Shown one piece after another: positions 21,201-36,200 of a stretch of DNA of 64,000 nucleotides. Numbering within the stretch: the first letter of the stretch is position 1; every line of letters starts with the position of its first letter. This DNA is from Campylorhamphus procurvoides (Eukaryota; Chordata; Aves; Passeriformes; Dendrocolaptidae), in NCBI GenBank assembly GCA_013396655.1, contig WBMV01007373.1, forward strand, positions 458,583 through 522,582, read 5' to 3'. The translations under genes and the position numbers were made by a program. The notes under the pieces were generated by a model. The model saw nothing but the letters and a program-made list of their open reading frames with translations, did not search any database and was not told the DNA's origin.

Positions 21201-24200
21201 CTTTCTGCAATTAGGCATATAAGGTCCTTCTAAACCAAAAAACGAAGCAATAAAACAGGAGATACTTTTCTATTAAAAATAAGCAGAAATGATATTGGCA
21301 CCCAGCACTGCTTCTCAAGGCAGGACTCATGGCACATGTGTTTGAAACTTTTCTGTCCATGACCAAAAACTGGGCCAGCTGAGCTTTGCTCTGACCCCAC
21401 TTTTATGCTATTATTTAGATAATCACTTTTGTGTGTGCCTTATTTTTGCTTTTAGCCACCCATGTCTTCCTTCCTAGAGAAGCCACCATCCAAAGATTAC
21501 TGACTCTATTCACTATTTCCCCCTTAATTTATCTACTGGCAAAATCCTCAATCTGTTTTAAATGTAATGGCATAGCTAAAATCTTTTTGTTTAAATAACC
21601 TTCTCGTCCTTTTATCAGACACAATTTATTAGGAAAGCCCATCTGGCAAATCCTTTTGCTAGAGGAGCAAAACCTACTCTGTATTTGCAATACATTATTG
21701 CCAGGTGCAGAGTGATTTAAAAATAGCTCTTCTGCCAACAGAGCAGAAACACCATAACCCACGAGCTGGCCTTAGCTGAGAATAAAATGTAAAATTACAA
21801 TGAAATAAAAGCCCCGTTGTGCTGGATATGGTTTCAAACATCACACTCTCCCAGGGTTAGACCACGAGTCCTGGCTCAACATGGTTAATGCTGGAGAGTC
21901 TATTATTTAGCATTTAGCATTTTTTTATTTAACTTTCCTCATGGAGTGTGGACATCATGGGCATCAGACATGGAATTGGAACCCCCCTTCAGGGAAGCAA
22001 ACACCAGCACAGCACTGGGTGCTGGCAATGCCTTTTCAGAATTAATTCTGAAATGTTCCTTTGTACTTAAATAATGAAATACAATTGTTGTTTAGAGAAA
22101 ACCTCCAAATCTGCATGACCACGTTTGCCCTCAGCTGTGCCCTGGTACCAGCATGGTTTGAGGATGCAGCTGGTAACACCTCCTGTCCCTGGGGGACACC
22201 CTGCCAGCTTTGTCACCCACTGCCTCGACAGTCCCCTGGTGCTTGTGTGGCCACCTCAACCTGGGCAAAGGTCCCCAAGCTGAATGTGCTGCGAGGGGTG
22301 AAAGTGCACCATGCTCATGCCGTGCATCCTGTTCCCTCACTGAAGCACCCAGATGTTCCTCAAACAGATCTTTCCTTCCTTCCTTCCTTTTAATGCCTGG
22401 ATTAATTTTTTCAGACTCCTATTGCAATATCATGGTGCTTTTGAAGTGCAGTCATTTTTTTTCCCCTTTAAGCTGGAGACCATTTTGTTTGATCTTCAAT
22501 TTCAGAACCAATCCTTCATGAGTTTAATACCTGTGATCTGGCATCTCAGCATCAGCTGGAATTGCTGGGGTTTGGATTTCGGCTTTTATTGCCAGGGCTC
22601 AGGAAAGATTTGTTGATGTAAAGATGCTACTACAGACATTTATGGAGAGGCACTTTTTAAGGGCTTTTTTTTTGAATTTCCATTAAAATGCATTTTCTGG
22701 AAGAGCCAGCCAAACACTTTAGAATTGTAAATACTGGGACAGTTCTGAGGTGTTAAAATATGATAATCCAGCTGGGTTTATATAAACCCACAACTGAAGT
22801 GAGTAAGGCAAAGGAAACGCTCGTGTTTTCACTCCGTCCTGCCCTGAACTCCTGTGCTGACACGGTGCCCACACTCACTGGGGGGCTGAGGCAGAAGGAT
22901 TATTCCAGCTACTGTCACTGTGGGCTGTGCCAGGGGTTGTGCTGCTCTGAAAGCACCTGGGCTCTGCTAAGCTGGGCAGCGCTGCTGTGCTGAAGGGGAA
23001 AATCCAGCAGTGCAGGGAGCAGCCTGCAGCAGCTGCAGGAAATCTCCGTGTTTGGAGGCAGCCTGAAAAGTTTATTCCATTTGTCCAGCTCTCCGTTGCT
23101 GTGTTATAAACAGGAAATGAAACATTGTTAATTCTGAGAACTCAAATATGTTTGCACAGAACATTTTGCTCAGTAGCTCCCGGCCCCGGTGAATGTTTCA
23201 TTGCAGGAATGATTCACTGGGGGCTCTCGCTGCTCAGCACAGCTCCGTTTGACTCTCCCTGTAATTCACAGAAATAGGTGGCTATATGGGGAACACACCA
23301 TGGCTGCTGATACATATTCATCGAGGGTAAAGTCACAAGGCAATGACTTTCCAAACCACTCTCACCTGCAGGCTGGGACATGCTCTGCACGGGAACACAG
23401 AATTCTGCAGTCCGTGCAATATGGACATTCAGATTTGGAAACACTTGTGGCTCCTCCTCATGAACAGGCAAACCTGTTAGCCTGTGTCCAGAATCTAGTC
23501 ACTCCAGCTGGAACCTCACATTTAAACTTCTTAAAAAAGTAAAGATTTTTAGCTCCATGCTTGTAAAATCCTCGTCTTTAAGATTTCACATAGAGTTTGT
23601 AGATGGCCATGAAGTTCCAGTGAAGTCACATTCTTTGGGGCACCCAAATTGCTGCTTCTACAAGGGCAGAAATGAGCCCACCTCCCCAGAAGACAGAAGT
23701 GGACTCTCTGAGTGCCTGTAAGAGCTCCCAAAGCTGCCTCCTGGTTCACTGTTGACTCTGTGCTTTCAGCCTTTCAGCAGATTAGCTCTCCATCCTTAAG
23801 GGAATTCTAATCACTCAGATGATTCTGTTCAAGAGATCCCTCAGCATCATTGGCAGAGGTTCCCTTAAGGTGTTCCTCAATGGAACAACAGCTCTCCTTA
23901 AGCCTCCAGCTAACTAAATTCTTCACTTTTCAATTTTAGTTAATATTTAGAAGGAGAGAAAAGCAAATATGCACAAAGTTGAATTCAATCATGCCCCTTC
24001 AACCGTCAGGACATTTTCATGGAACACTTTTCCCCTCTCATCAGTGCCAGCACCAGCCAGAATGAGCTCTGCAATTCAGATGGAATATTACACTTATGAG
24101 GATGGTTTATACACTTTTGTCTTTCCAGGTATGAATCATTAATATGGAAATGAAGATGGAAGGTGGTGACTTCGTCCCTTTACCATCAGGCTCATAAGAA

Positions 24201-27200
24201 AATAATGCAAGCAGTGTAGGAAGGATTTAAATAATTTAAGCCACTCTCTAATGTACAGTAATACAGCCAAATAATGACATTTGCTGTTAAAAATCAAAGT
24301 ATATTTTTAATTGAAGAAGGATGTGCTTTCGTCAGGGCATAAAGAAATTTAAAGCAAATTTAAAGCTCCAGAAGCTGCCAAGCACCGTGACCCTGATAGA
24401 GAACTCGCTTTATTTTAAGTCTGTGAAAGAGCCCCTGAAATGCAGAGATTACTGACATGCCTGAAGTTAAAGTTGTTCTCATTGGTCTCTCTGGGTGGGA
24501 GTCAGGACATTTACCCTGTTGGATCTAATTGTTAAATCCTGAGGATTGCACTGTGCTTTTAATCTTTAAACTTAGTATCAGTTCAGATTACATGTCCCAA
24601 AAGCAGCCAAATTGTTGTTATTAGTGCAACTGAAATACCTTTCAAAAGCTTACACTAACTGGGTTTAGTTATCTCTGAAGCTGCTATTTGGGAAACACAG
24701 ACCCCTTCTCATTTGCATGGAATTACTTTTTCATGCTGTTCTGATTGAAAACAGCTGGAAATTACATTTACAAACATTAAAAATCTTTTTATAGTGCCTA
24801 GATTATGTAAGAGGCCTCATCAGAAAAGGGAATTCGGCTTCATGTTCATCAAAGGGTAGCATGAAACCCCCATAGTTTGTAAACTTTGAAAGAAACACGA
24901 TTTTCAACCATTATTAATTCACTCTCAATTACAGCATGTGCACAGTTAAATGCTAAAGGTGTTCTGAACTGTTCTGTAAGAATTCTAAACCAGAATTTGG
25001 TAGTCAACAGACAAACCATCTATCAGTACAGAAAAAAACAACAGATGCTGGGCTATTTTTGTTGTTTCAACCCATATAAAATTCCATTTTGCTTGGAATC
25101 GGATCTCTAGATTTGTCTCCAAAATAACAACACAAGGAATCTGAAACTCTTTCCTCCCTTAAGATAAGGCTGGTTTTCTGTCTCATGAGATTAAAGATAT
25201 GGAAACCATGCTTAAGAGATGGCTACTAAAAATGGGCAGGAAAGTTGCAACACTGCACGTTACCTTTGTGTTTAGAGTTTCTGGAAGTGCACAGACTGAG
25301 CTGAAAAATGTCCCATGATTTCTTTAAAGCACAGTCAAATGCTGACCCATTCCATAGCAGCTCATTCCTAAATGGAGCCAGAATCCATGGAGCTCAGATA
25401 AGATGATGGGACCAATAAGTGCTTTGATGAGGTGTTATATAATTCTTGGTACTAAACAGATGGGTTTCATTATCTAAGGAAACTAATAACATTCCTTTTC
25501 ATTCTACTGTAGACCCAATTTTGGTTTATGACCTGTACATAACATTTGAAATAGGATCTATAAATGGAAGATAACAAGTACTTGACTTTTTTAGTCTGAA
25601 AATCGTGTCTCCTATAGTATAGAAATATATCCATTGGCAGGTCTTCACTTTTTATCCTAAAAATGATTCTGTAGTCTTGTTTTATATAGTCAAACAGCTG
25701 CCATACTCACTGCCAGCTATGAATATAGACTTGGCTCCAGAGACAAATCATATCTCCAAAATTAAATGCGAGCACAGATCCCATCATTCCTCTCGAGCTG
25801 CTTGTTGTGAACCATCATTTTTCAGCTCTGACATTAAAACATTGAGACCTCAGCCCCTTTTGCATGGTGGCTGCTGATTTCAAACAGTGAATTGCATTGA
25901 CCCAGAAGAAACACGCTCTTCAGAGATGTGCTCCATCAAATATACATGGGAGCAATTTCCAAGGGAATTTTGGGAGAGTGGCTGTGCCTGCTGCCATTGA
26001 TGCTTTCTGGCAGATCTGCTGCAGTCTGCAGTGTGCTTCAGTCCCTCTTGGTCCTGTGTCATCCTCACCCTGGAGCAACTGTGCACAGCTGCCTTTGCTG
26101 GGCTGGGGCACTCTGCAGCACTGACTGCTTGGGGTGGGATGCAAGTAAGGACAATAGGGATGTTTCAGACTGCTCACTGAGCTTCATAATTCAAAGAAAA
26201 GGCCTCTTCTACTTTGGATTAATTCAGCTGAATATCCAAGGTCTGCTACAGGATGTTTTCTGCTAATGGCAGGAAAGTATTTCAAAAGGAATCATCTGCA
26301 GAGGAAAGTGTCAGTCAGCCCAGACAGAGGCTGCTGTTGCTTCCCCTCTGCTCCATAGCTTTTGGGATCCTACTGACCAGCAAGAGTTCACAGCAAAATA
26401 AAAATGCTCCTGCTTCCTATGCAGCCTTTCCTGCAGGCTCTCACATTCCCTTCCTCACCACCTGCCAACCAGGTTGTCTCTTACCTCTGACTCCTTGTAG
26501 TAGCGCTCGGGAATTTCGTCACTGGCAATGTCAATGAAGCAGACTTCCCTCTCCAGGTCTTTAGCCTCTTTGTCAAAAATCTGCAAGAGTTCAAGAAATT
26601 CAAGGCTGTTACAGAACCACACCCTCACAAAATCCACCTGCAATAGTGCTTACAAGCAGCTTCAGTGACTTGCACCAGAATGTATTTTAGGCTTGTGCCT
26701 GAACAGCTTTGTGTGAATATTCAAGTCTTTGCAGGGACATGGTCACGTTCTTCAGCCTCCTGCACACACCGTGTTCAGCACTTTCTGCTCCCACTGCTCT
26801 TCTTCTTTGGGCTTTTGGGAATGACAAACAGTAGAGTCAACAACTCAGACTGGTTTTCCTGTGTTCACCAGTCCTTGCTCCAGAGCCCCTCACTGTGTCA
26901 AACCCCGACCCTCTGCACCTGGGGTGTTTCTCCCCTTTCACCCTCAGGACCCCAGCAATGTGCAGGTGTTCGCTGTGAACACTCAGCCTACAATGCTCTT
27001 ATACTGAGAATCAAAGTTGGATTGCAAGCTTTTCCTGACCATCTGTGCACACACAGAGCTTATCTTCACTTCAGTCCTCCAGGACCTGGTTTGGAACCCC
27101 AAGTCTCTTTTTCTATGCAAGGCAAACAACGGGGCTATTTTGAAAATCCAGGTCATGTGCAGCTGCAGTGCAGTCTCCTTCTGTGCCTGTGTCCTTAATT

Positions 27201-30200
27201 TAATTATTTAGGCATCTCAGTGACCCATGTGACTTACACTGTGTCTGCAATACACTTCTCTCGTGATTCTGAGATGTTCAAATAGAGCTGAGTTAAGAGG
27301 CTACCGTGAATTAGTGCCATGAAATTCAGGGGAGTTGTGCACCCACTGTCAGGATCAGTAACAAGCTCATGATGTGCTTTTTCCTTTGGGGCACAATGTT
27401 CTATAGCTGACATTTCCAGGAAGCATAAATATTTTTGTTTTCCCTCTTTTTTTTTCTCTTTAAATAAATGCAGTGAACGCTCTGCTGACTTAATTTCATC
27501 CTAGAGGAACAGTTAAAAATACAGAATGCCAGCAACTCTTTAGTAACAAGAATGCTACTTGATTATTTCTGAAAGCCACGGAGCTGCCCATTTAAAGCAT
27601 CTGAAATGAGCAATGGGCTCCAGTGAACGCAGGAACCAGCTGGTAAGGAGAAGGTTGCTCAGGAAATCATAACTCAAATACGGGAAAAGCTGAAGTTTGA
27701 CTCTAAAATTTTAACTGGCCTTGGTAGTGAATGAAATAGGCACCAGTGAATGGTCCTTGGGAGGGATGTGACACCTCCACACTTCTGAAACCACAGAAGA
27801 ACTGAAAAAGAGAAACTCCAACCCGGTTTTGTTTGTGTACTTATTCCCCTTCTCCAACCTTTGTTTTGCAAAAAATGGTGTTGATTATTTGAACAAAGTG
27901 GAGCTGGGAGGTCCTTCCCCTGTAGTGCTCCTTCTCTGAATTGTGTGCACTGATGCAAATCACTGCTGTGGTTACATACATAATGTACATGGCTTTTTAT
28001 AAGCGCCTTTGCTTGCTTTTTTCTCCAAACAAATTCAGAAATACAGAGCAGCTTGCCACGAAACAAATTGGACTATTTCTGGAACAAGATGCTTTTCACC
28101 ATAATCTCTACAAAATAATGGAGATTGCTCTTAAATGGACATTACCAGGTCAGCTGAGGCTCTGGATCTGTCCATGGTTTAGGTACAAGCCTCATAAATT
28201 TAAGCACATGCAAATCTCTGCACATTTGCAAAGACCTAAATGGGGAATTGTTACCCAGTATCTTATCTGAAGAAATGTGCCCTGCTCTGTCCCAGGCTTG
28301 AGCCACATATTTCACCTCATTTCGAACATAGTCCTAAATTCTTTTTCTCTCTTTCTCATGCTGTGATGGAAGTGGGGATGACAGATGCCTTTGCCAATCT
28401 GTCAAAACCAGGAGGAATTTTCCAACCACTTCAACGATGCCTTATTTGCTGCCGAGGCTGTCTCTGACCATTTCCTCTATTCCACAGGTTTGCTGAAGGA
28501 CATTCTCACTTCCCTTTGCTGGCAGAACTTGTTGTCTAATCACTTATGCTTTCCCCCTTCTCAGATTGCCCTCACAAGATTTGCAGCTAGAGATTTAATC
28601 TTCTCATTCTATCAGCACTGGAAAATAAGAAGTCATTAGAGAACAAGACTGATTTCTTTCTTAGCTCTAATTCTCTTATTGCCTCTCACAGCCACAGAAT
28701 CTGGGACTGCCTGAAACCCTGTAGGGAGAATGGGTTTATTGTGGTTGTGATCAAAGAGACTAGAGAAATGCAAAAAGTTTTCAGGGAAAAGATTAAAGGC
28801 CACAAAAAGAAGCATAAGGCTCCCAATCTGTGCCTGTCTTTGCAAATGTGCAGAAACTGAATGGTGGGAACAATCTGTATCCTTAAGAAGATGATGTAGA
28901 AAGGCAGAATATTAAATATGATATTGGAAAGAACTGGACAGGCTTTACATTTGGAAGCCAAGTAATTAATTGAGATTGAAATACACAATCAAAGGAAAAC
29001 TAAGAGCAACATTCAGGCTGAAATGTCCTTTTTGCTGGGGGTTTTGGTTTTAGTTTTGAGGGGGAAAAGTGACTATTTACATTTATATACTTCCTCTTCC
29101 TAAGAAGAATAGAAACTTGGCATGATTTAGACTAAATCACCCACAGAATGACAGAAAGTGGAAGAAAGGTTTCAGTTGGGTCTTCTCCATGATTGTCAAT
29201 AGATTGTTCTGACAAAACTAACCAACCAAAGGACACAAAACCCCCTCTGGCAGATGATTCCAGTACCCCAGGAAAGACAGCCAGCACAGCACACTGCAGA
29301 AATGTAAGCCCTGATGCACTTAAATTTCCTTCCTTCGTTTCCCTCATGACATGTCCCGGCACCCCCTTGTCACCCCTTGTCCCTTCTCCTTCCCTGGTGG
29401 CCACAGTCAGAACAGAAAGTCAGGTCAGAAGGTGCTGGGAAGCCAACAACAAATTTACCATCATCTTTTCTACAGGCTTCTCTCCCATCTTTCTTCTCTT
29501 TTCAGGCAAAGTTGCTGGCTTCAATTTCATTCAGATGCAGGTAATCAAAAATTTAGCTATTATGGCCAATGCCCACTGGGTTGGATGTGAACAGCCTAAA
29601 ACCAGATGCTGCTGCATCCACTGATTCCATCCACACTGGCAAACTCCTCACTCATCTGCACTACCAGGAGCTCTCATATCTGTGCCTCTGGCTTATCTTT
29701 GTTTCATAATAAATAGTTCTCTCTTGTGATGTTTTCCTCTGCCCTCAAATCAGAGGAGCCATCCAAAGGATTTCCAGCTGGGGAAGGTTTTTGACTCTGT
29801 CATTACTACAAAATGGGTTTTTTACCAGACCAGACACAAGGAGTTTGTGATCAGAAGGTTCTAATGAGGCATCTAATTCATACTAGGGATGTAATTGCAG
29901 TCGAGTGCAAAAATAATCCTTTTTTTCCATTAAAAAGGCACAAAATATACTCTCCACCTTGAAAATCCAATCTCCTCAGACTGCCACGGCCAGAACCCCT
30001 GGCAGTGAATTGCTGCAGCACCTTGAGCAGGTTGTCTCATCTGCTGCACTGCACCTCTCATTTTTGTGAAGAAAAATTTGGTCTAAACCAAAAGAACTCA
30101 ATCCATGAGGTTTATTCAGTGTGTCACTTCTCAGCAAGTCCTGCTCCAACCCCTGTTACCTTCAAAGTCCCTTAATTTGCTTTTGAGGTTGACTTGGGCA

Positions 30201-33200
30201 AAGACTGCAGGAATTGACCAATTTCAGACCTGTTCACTGGCTAAAACTATTTTGGTGGACACACATAATTGGGAGCAATTCTCCCATGGAAAAAGGCTGA
30301 ATCTCTCTGGGAGAGCAGAAAATTTGGCTCCCTGAACTGCAAAGGACTATCCCTGCCTGCTGCAGAGCAGGACAGGCACTCACATATTTCTCTGCAGCCC
30401 TGCTCCTCTGGATTTCCATGTCACGACTCCCCTGCTATTCCATCTCTTACAAAATATCTCATTTAGATTTGTACTTTCTGGACGGAGAAATGGATTTTTA
30501 TGGAATTATGTCAAAGCAGCTTTGCTTCCAGGACCATGCTAGACTATCTATAATATTTACTGGGAATAGTTTTTTTTGAGTCACATCGAGTTCAAGTGCC
30601 AGATTTACTAACTCACTTCAGTGGTTCATTTAGAAAAATTAAAATGAGAGGCACAACCATACCACTTATTCACACTCTGTCAGTGTGGGCCTTGTCATAT
30701 GTTCTGCCACAGCCATATGTGCTTGGGACACACGATCTGGAGTTCAACAAAGAGGGAGCTCTTGGCACAGGAGGAATTCCAGGCTAACCTCTCCTCTTGT
30801 TTGCTTGTATTATTTGAGAATTATTAGAGGGGGAAAGCTTTAGAAAATCATGATTTTTCATTGCAAATTATACAGGATGCAATGGAGACTCAATACCATC
30901 ATGCAGGAAAAGTCCAGGTGCAAAGAAAACCACCCTCGGAGTGCCCCCGGCTTTGACTTTGCCATCTTGTGAGTGATGCCCAGCAATCCTTTTGACAGTT
31001 TCCAGACTGAGATCCTGCTGTGCAGTGAGGCTAAACCAGGGCACAGCTGAATCCTTTTCAGCTTAAATCAGTGTTTCATGGCAGTTGCCTTAAATAGTGA
31101 ATTTACATTTAATTTCCATGTGCTATATTCAAGTTTGCTACAACCTAGTTCCATGTTACCAAGACAGGAGATAAAAATAGGGAAAAAACCCACCCTAAAC
31201 CCAACCAAACTAGAAATGGATTTTCTTGTGGGCTGCTATAGCTAAAAATTATTTTACTTTAGTTTAATAACCAGGATCCAGCCACTGAGCTATGCTGCAA
31301 AGAGCAAAGCACTGGAATTTTTACATACAGTGAATTTCCATTATTGACAACCTTTGGATTATTTTACAAGCTGTACTCTTTGCTTTCCCCAGACACCATC
31401 AGATGGCAAAAACTCACTGCCCAAATATCAGCAGCAATTAATTCTGTTACTAAAAAACAAAACAAAACAAACCAGCAGCAATCAGTCAAACATAATGACC
31501 CCTTCTGCAACAAACAGGAAAACTGAATGTCTCTGTAATTCAGTGATTTGTTTGAACAGTGTCTGTCCTCACCCTGCCTTTCCTCCACCTTCAGGTACAA
31601 ACTGTTTTTCAGACCTTTTCCCCAGGATTAGAGTATGGCATCCAAGGCAATCGTGAGATCACTGTGCATTGATTACAGCATCCACTGGAGCCATATGGTG
31701 GATCCTTTGGAATCAACACACTTCATTGCCATGCACAGTTGGTGCATTCCTCACTAAAACTAAAAAACCCAAAAATGTGTGTCTGTAGCGTACATGGAAA
31801 TAGTAGGAAGAAGAGACGGGGGGAAATGGGAGCAAGACACCAGTTAGACCAAAATTAGCCCTGTGTGACACAAGTACTGATATTCAGTGGACTGTGAAGA
31901 GAAAATACCTGCCCAAATAAAGAACAGGTTGAGGCAGTCTGCTCATGGGAACCACACCCCCACTGACACACAAACAAGCAGCAACTCACCCCCTCCTGCC
32001 CGCATTTCTGGCCATTTCATTCTTTAGACACCCTTAAGAATTCTCCTGGATGTCCCTTATGGTTCTAATATTCAAATACAGACTTTGTGTGTCTCTGTTC
32101 CAATTCCCCAGGTGCTGATTTTCCTTGTGGGAAGAACAGTGTGTGATTGCTCAGCACTTTGCCCCTGGCTGAGGCTCTGCTGCAGCACCTGCAGCTCCCT
32201 CTGCGGCCCCAAGGGACGGAGCCAGCTGAGGATGCAAAGGGAGCAATGTTTTCATGTACCCTACAGATACCACGTCTTGTGGGATTTGCATCTTAGAGAA
32301 CATCCCCATTTTTAGAAATCCTACTTTGTAATTTAAAATAAAAGTAAAATCAAAATAAAATTTGTTTTTAAATGGAGATTTTAAAAGATCCCTGGGAGGA
32401 AACCCTCCTGCCCTGGCTCATTGGTCCAGTTTCTAGCACTGTTACCAAAGCCATAAAGCTGCAAGGCACCAGGGCCAATATTTGATGTACTAACGTGTTC
32501 ATCCAACACTGGCTGTGTTTTTCCAAGGAGAGAGTTGCCATGGAACATCTAGTGTGATACAGCAAAATCAGCTGCCCTGGGCACCGAAACCACAGCTGGA
32601 CAGATTTATGGTTCTGCACTGCTGCAAAGGTTTTACCTAAATAAAGACATTTATTGCCCATTGTTCTGTCTGTCAATGTTTGTATTTGTGCAAATCAAGT
32701 GCAAACTTTAACAGACTGGAACAATAGTACTCTAACACTTAGGTTAAAATGATAACAAAGTCAAAGAGACAAAAAGATCAGGTTCTGGAGCAGTTATCAT
32801 TACTGTTCACTAGCAACTTCTGTCATGGCAATTGGGAATTAAAATCAGGAAGCATTTTGCATCATGATATATTGCAGTAATTTAGTAGAATTATATCAGA
32901 CAATGCAACATGTTAAATAAAATAATTCTAATACCATACCAGCCTGCTGAACAACAACAGGAACCAGAGAGCATTTATATTGCTTTCTTCCATTCATCAG
33001 TGGAATTAGCTTTAGTGTCCTTATATCTAATTATTGCTTGTCACAGTCAATATCTACTGTATTAGACAGTATGGAAATGAAGAAGAGATCAGAGTTCAAA
33101 GATTTCAAAAAACCTGTATGATCTCAAAAAATACATGGAGAAATAGCTGAGTTAAAATCAGACACGCATTATTACCCTCATTACCATAACATTAATATTC

Positions 33201-36200
33201 ATTCGGTCTATTTTGCGCTACAACTGCAAAATTCACAGAAGTATTTTTCAGATTAATTGTTTCTTCATCAGCCAAGGTTGATAGTTGCAAAGAAGGAAAA
33301 TACAGTGTATCTATGGAGATCTATGGGAATGGATGCTGTTTCCTGTTGTTTACTCGCCAAACACAGTGACATTTAAACGAAACTTGTCTTACACGAAGGA
33401 CAAGCACACTTTGTGTGTTCTTAAGTGAGGTTTAAGCCTGCTCAGTGAGTAATGGAAACACGATCAGCTCTTAGTCCTGCTTCCAAGGTGCCTGGATTAA
33501 CAGAAGTCTCCACATTTACAAACCTTGCAGCATTTGAGAGCTGTGCCAGCCACGTCTGTGCCATCACCTCGGGGGCACTGGAACAACAGCACAAAAATGT
33601 CCATCTTCCACTGGTTTATTGTGTTCCACCCCCGAACAGCACAGTTCTCAGAATTACAAAATCAGGGAAATTAGGGCTGGAGTGTAACTCTCTAATTCAG
33701 TTTCTCTTTCTCCTCCTCAGTTCAAGTAAGGGTCAATGCAATCTCTTAATCTAGGTAAACACTTGCCTAGTCTGTGACTCAGGAGCTGCAACAGAAAGGT
33801 AATATGATACTGCCCCACTGGCACTGGTAAAAACGACATTGGAGGAGCTGGATTCAAGCAGAGCAGAGACTCTTTGATTCACATCACCTGAGTGTCCCAC
33901 CTCTGTGTCCCTTTCATCTTAAATTCCCTGGCTGGGTACTGTTCAGGGCTTCATTCACAGGGTTTTAGCAACGAGCTGACACACTGAAAAAAACTAAAAA
34001 CTCACTTGATTAAACAGCTCCAGTTTTTCCTCTGTCAGGCAGCAGCACAGAACGTGTCTGCTCACTGCTGACATTATAACGTACCAGAAGACAAGTTTGC
34101 ACCCTCCCAAAGCCAAAGGTGTAGGCTTGCTCTGAATGAAAGTGCTGCCAAAAAGCAGAAGTGAACATTCAATAGTGCATAAATTACATAATGCTCACAT
34201 AGCTGCTGATGGAATACCCTTCTCTCTAACTCGCTCGCTGGGCTGGCTCAGAGCAGCAGTGGCTGAGAGCTGCTGCCTAATAGATGATCCCTGTCATGGT
34301 CCCAGTGGGGAAGTGTCTCTATGCCAAAAGCATTATTCCAAATGATACCTTATTCTTGTACATGTAATTATTCTGCCATAAGCAGGCCAACAGCTGTCAG
34401 CCTTATTAACAAGCTGAGGGAAATGTACATCCCACCTGGAGAGCAGAACAGCTTCCCCTCACCAAGGCTGCAGGAGGGACACCCCAGGACACTCTCAGGC
34501 TGTGTCTCAGAACCCTGAAAATCCTCTTTACTGGCTTCTTCTTTCTCAAGAATGAGTTCAAACACTCCTTCCTTGGGTTTTTGTGTCACAGATCACTTTC
34601 CCAGACATTTAAACTCGTATTTCATGACTACAAGAAACGTCTTCCTGTCAGTCTGCAGCCAGTGACTGTTTAAAGCAAACCAAAACCACAGAAAAACATA
34701 TTTGTTTATGAATTCAGGGCTGAATCTTCAAATGCAGGGCTTTATCAAAAGTTACTATTTCTTTGCCAGGTCTGTGACTCTGCTTTGCTCCCTGTCTGGG
34801 CAAGAGTCCCACTGACCTCCTGCCCTCTGCTCCTGAGCCCCTCTGGATCACCCACTCCCACCCCTCCTCTAGAGAGCATTTTACACAGATAATTGTCCTT
34901 CTCATCTCCAAGCTCCAGCTCTGAAAACTTTTTAACTTCTGGAGACTGCAAAAAGCATCACCTCGGTCCCCAGCCATTGTTCCCTGTTTACTGAGAGCTC
35001 TGACTATTGTTTGGTTTCCTGTTTGCTCTTCCTGACACCTCCTTGGAATTCAGCCCCCTTTACTCACAGAGAATTATGTGAAACAGATAAAGTGGAACAT
35101 AACTGCACCAAAAAAAGAGAGCAGCCTTTTCTTTCCTCTCCATAAATGTTCACCAGGACTCAATTCACACGTGTAAATGATGTTTAGAGAAGCAACAAGC
35201 AGAACAGGAGAGGCAGAAGGGAAGGTGTGTACGAGGATCTTTCATCTCCTGGGGCTTCAGAGGCAACTCCTCTGCAAACCGAGGAGCTGCTCCCGACCAG
35301 GACACGCAGGGAGGGGCAAAGGCTCAGACCTGACAGGACCCTTTTCCCCAGCTGAGAAACCTCCAACCCTCAGACACTGATCACGATTAATAAAGGATCA
35401 CATCAAATTGTGCACAAGCCATGGTACTTACACTGTCATTGCTGCCTTTGTTGTCCTCGTATTTTGTCTCTATATGAATGGAGAATTTAGGCAAAAAGGA
35501 ACACTGCAAGAGAAGAAATATAAGTTTAACAGAAAAATACACCTTGTTTCACCAGCTGGCATATTCAGTACATCTCTTCTGGGGTCAGCTTTCTTATGTG
35601 GGTTTTTTCAGATTACTTAAAGAAAAAGAGTAAATGCTCACTGAACATAAAAGCAAAGGTTTTTATGATTCTGGAGGGATGTAGAGATTCTACCTAAAAG
35701 CTGAATACTATAATGAAGGTATAAATAAATTAGTACAGGCACTCTGAATAACTACATACAATTGTTTCCATGCTCACTATGCCAAGGAGTACGAATGTCC
35801 TGAATGCCTCGTTACAAATTCAATTCATTAAGATCTTGAGAGCAACTTGATATTCCTCATCATAGATCAGTCTATACCTCCTATAAAATAACCCCAGGAC
35901 ACTTCACTGGCTGCAGGTCCTGACCAGACAGACAGCAATGCTTTCATGTGTGAGGGCTTTTTTAACTGAGAAATCAATTTTAGCATCATTTCCTACTGAT
36001 GAAATTAAGATGGATTATAAGCTCCTGTGGAAATTCCTTTATACTAAGTCCAAATAAATCTTTAACAATGCAAAAAAAATTAAGAATACAATAATGCAAC
36101 AAAATAAGAATACACTTTTTCTCCTAATAAACATAGTATTTCTGTATTTACATGGGAATAAATCAATTTTTCTGAGCATTGCTTAGCCTAGTTGGCTTAT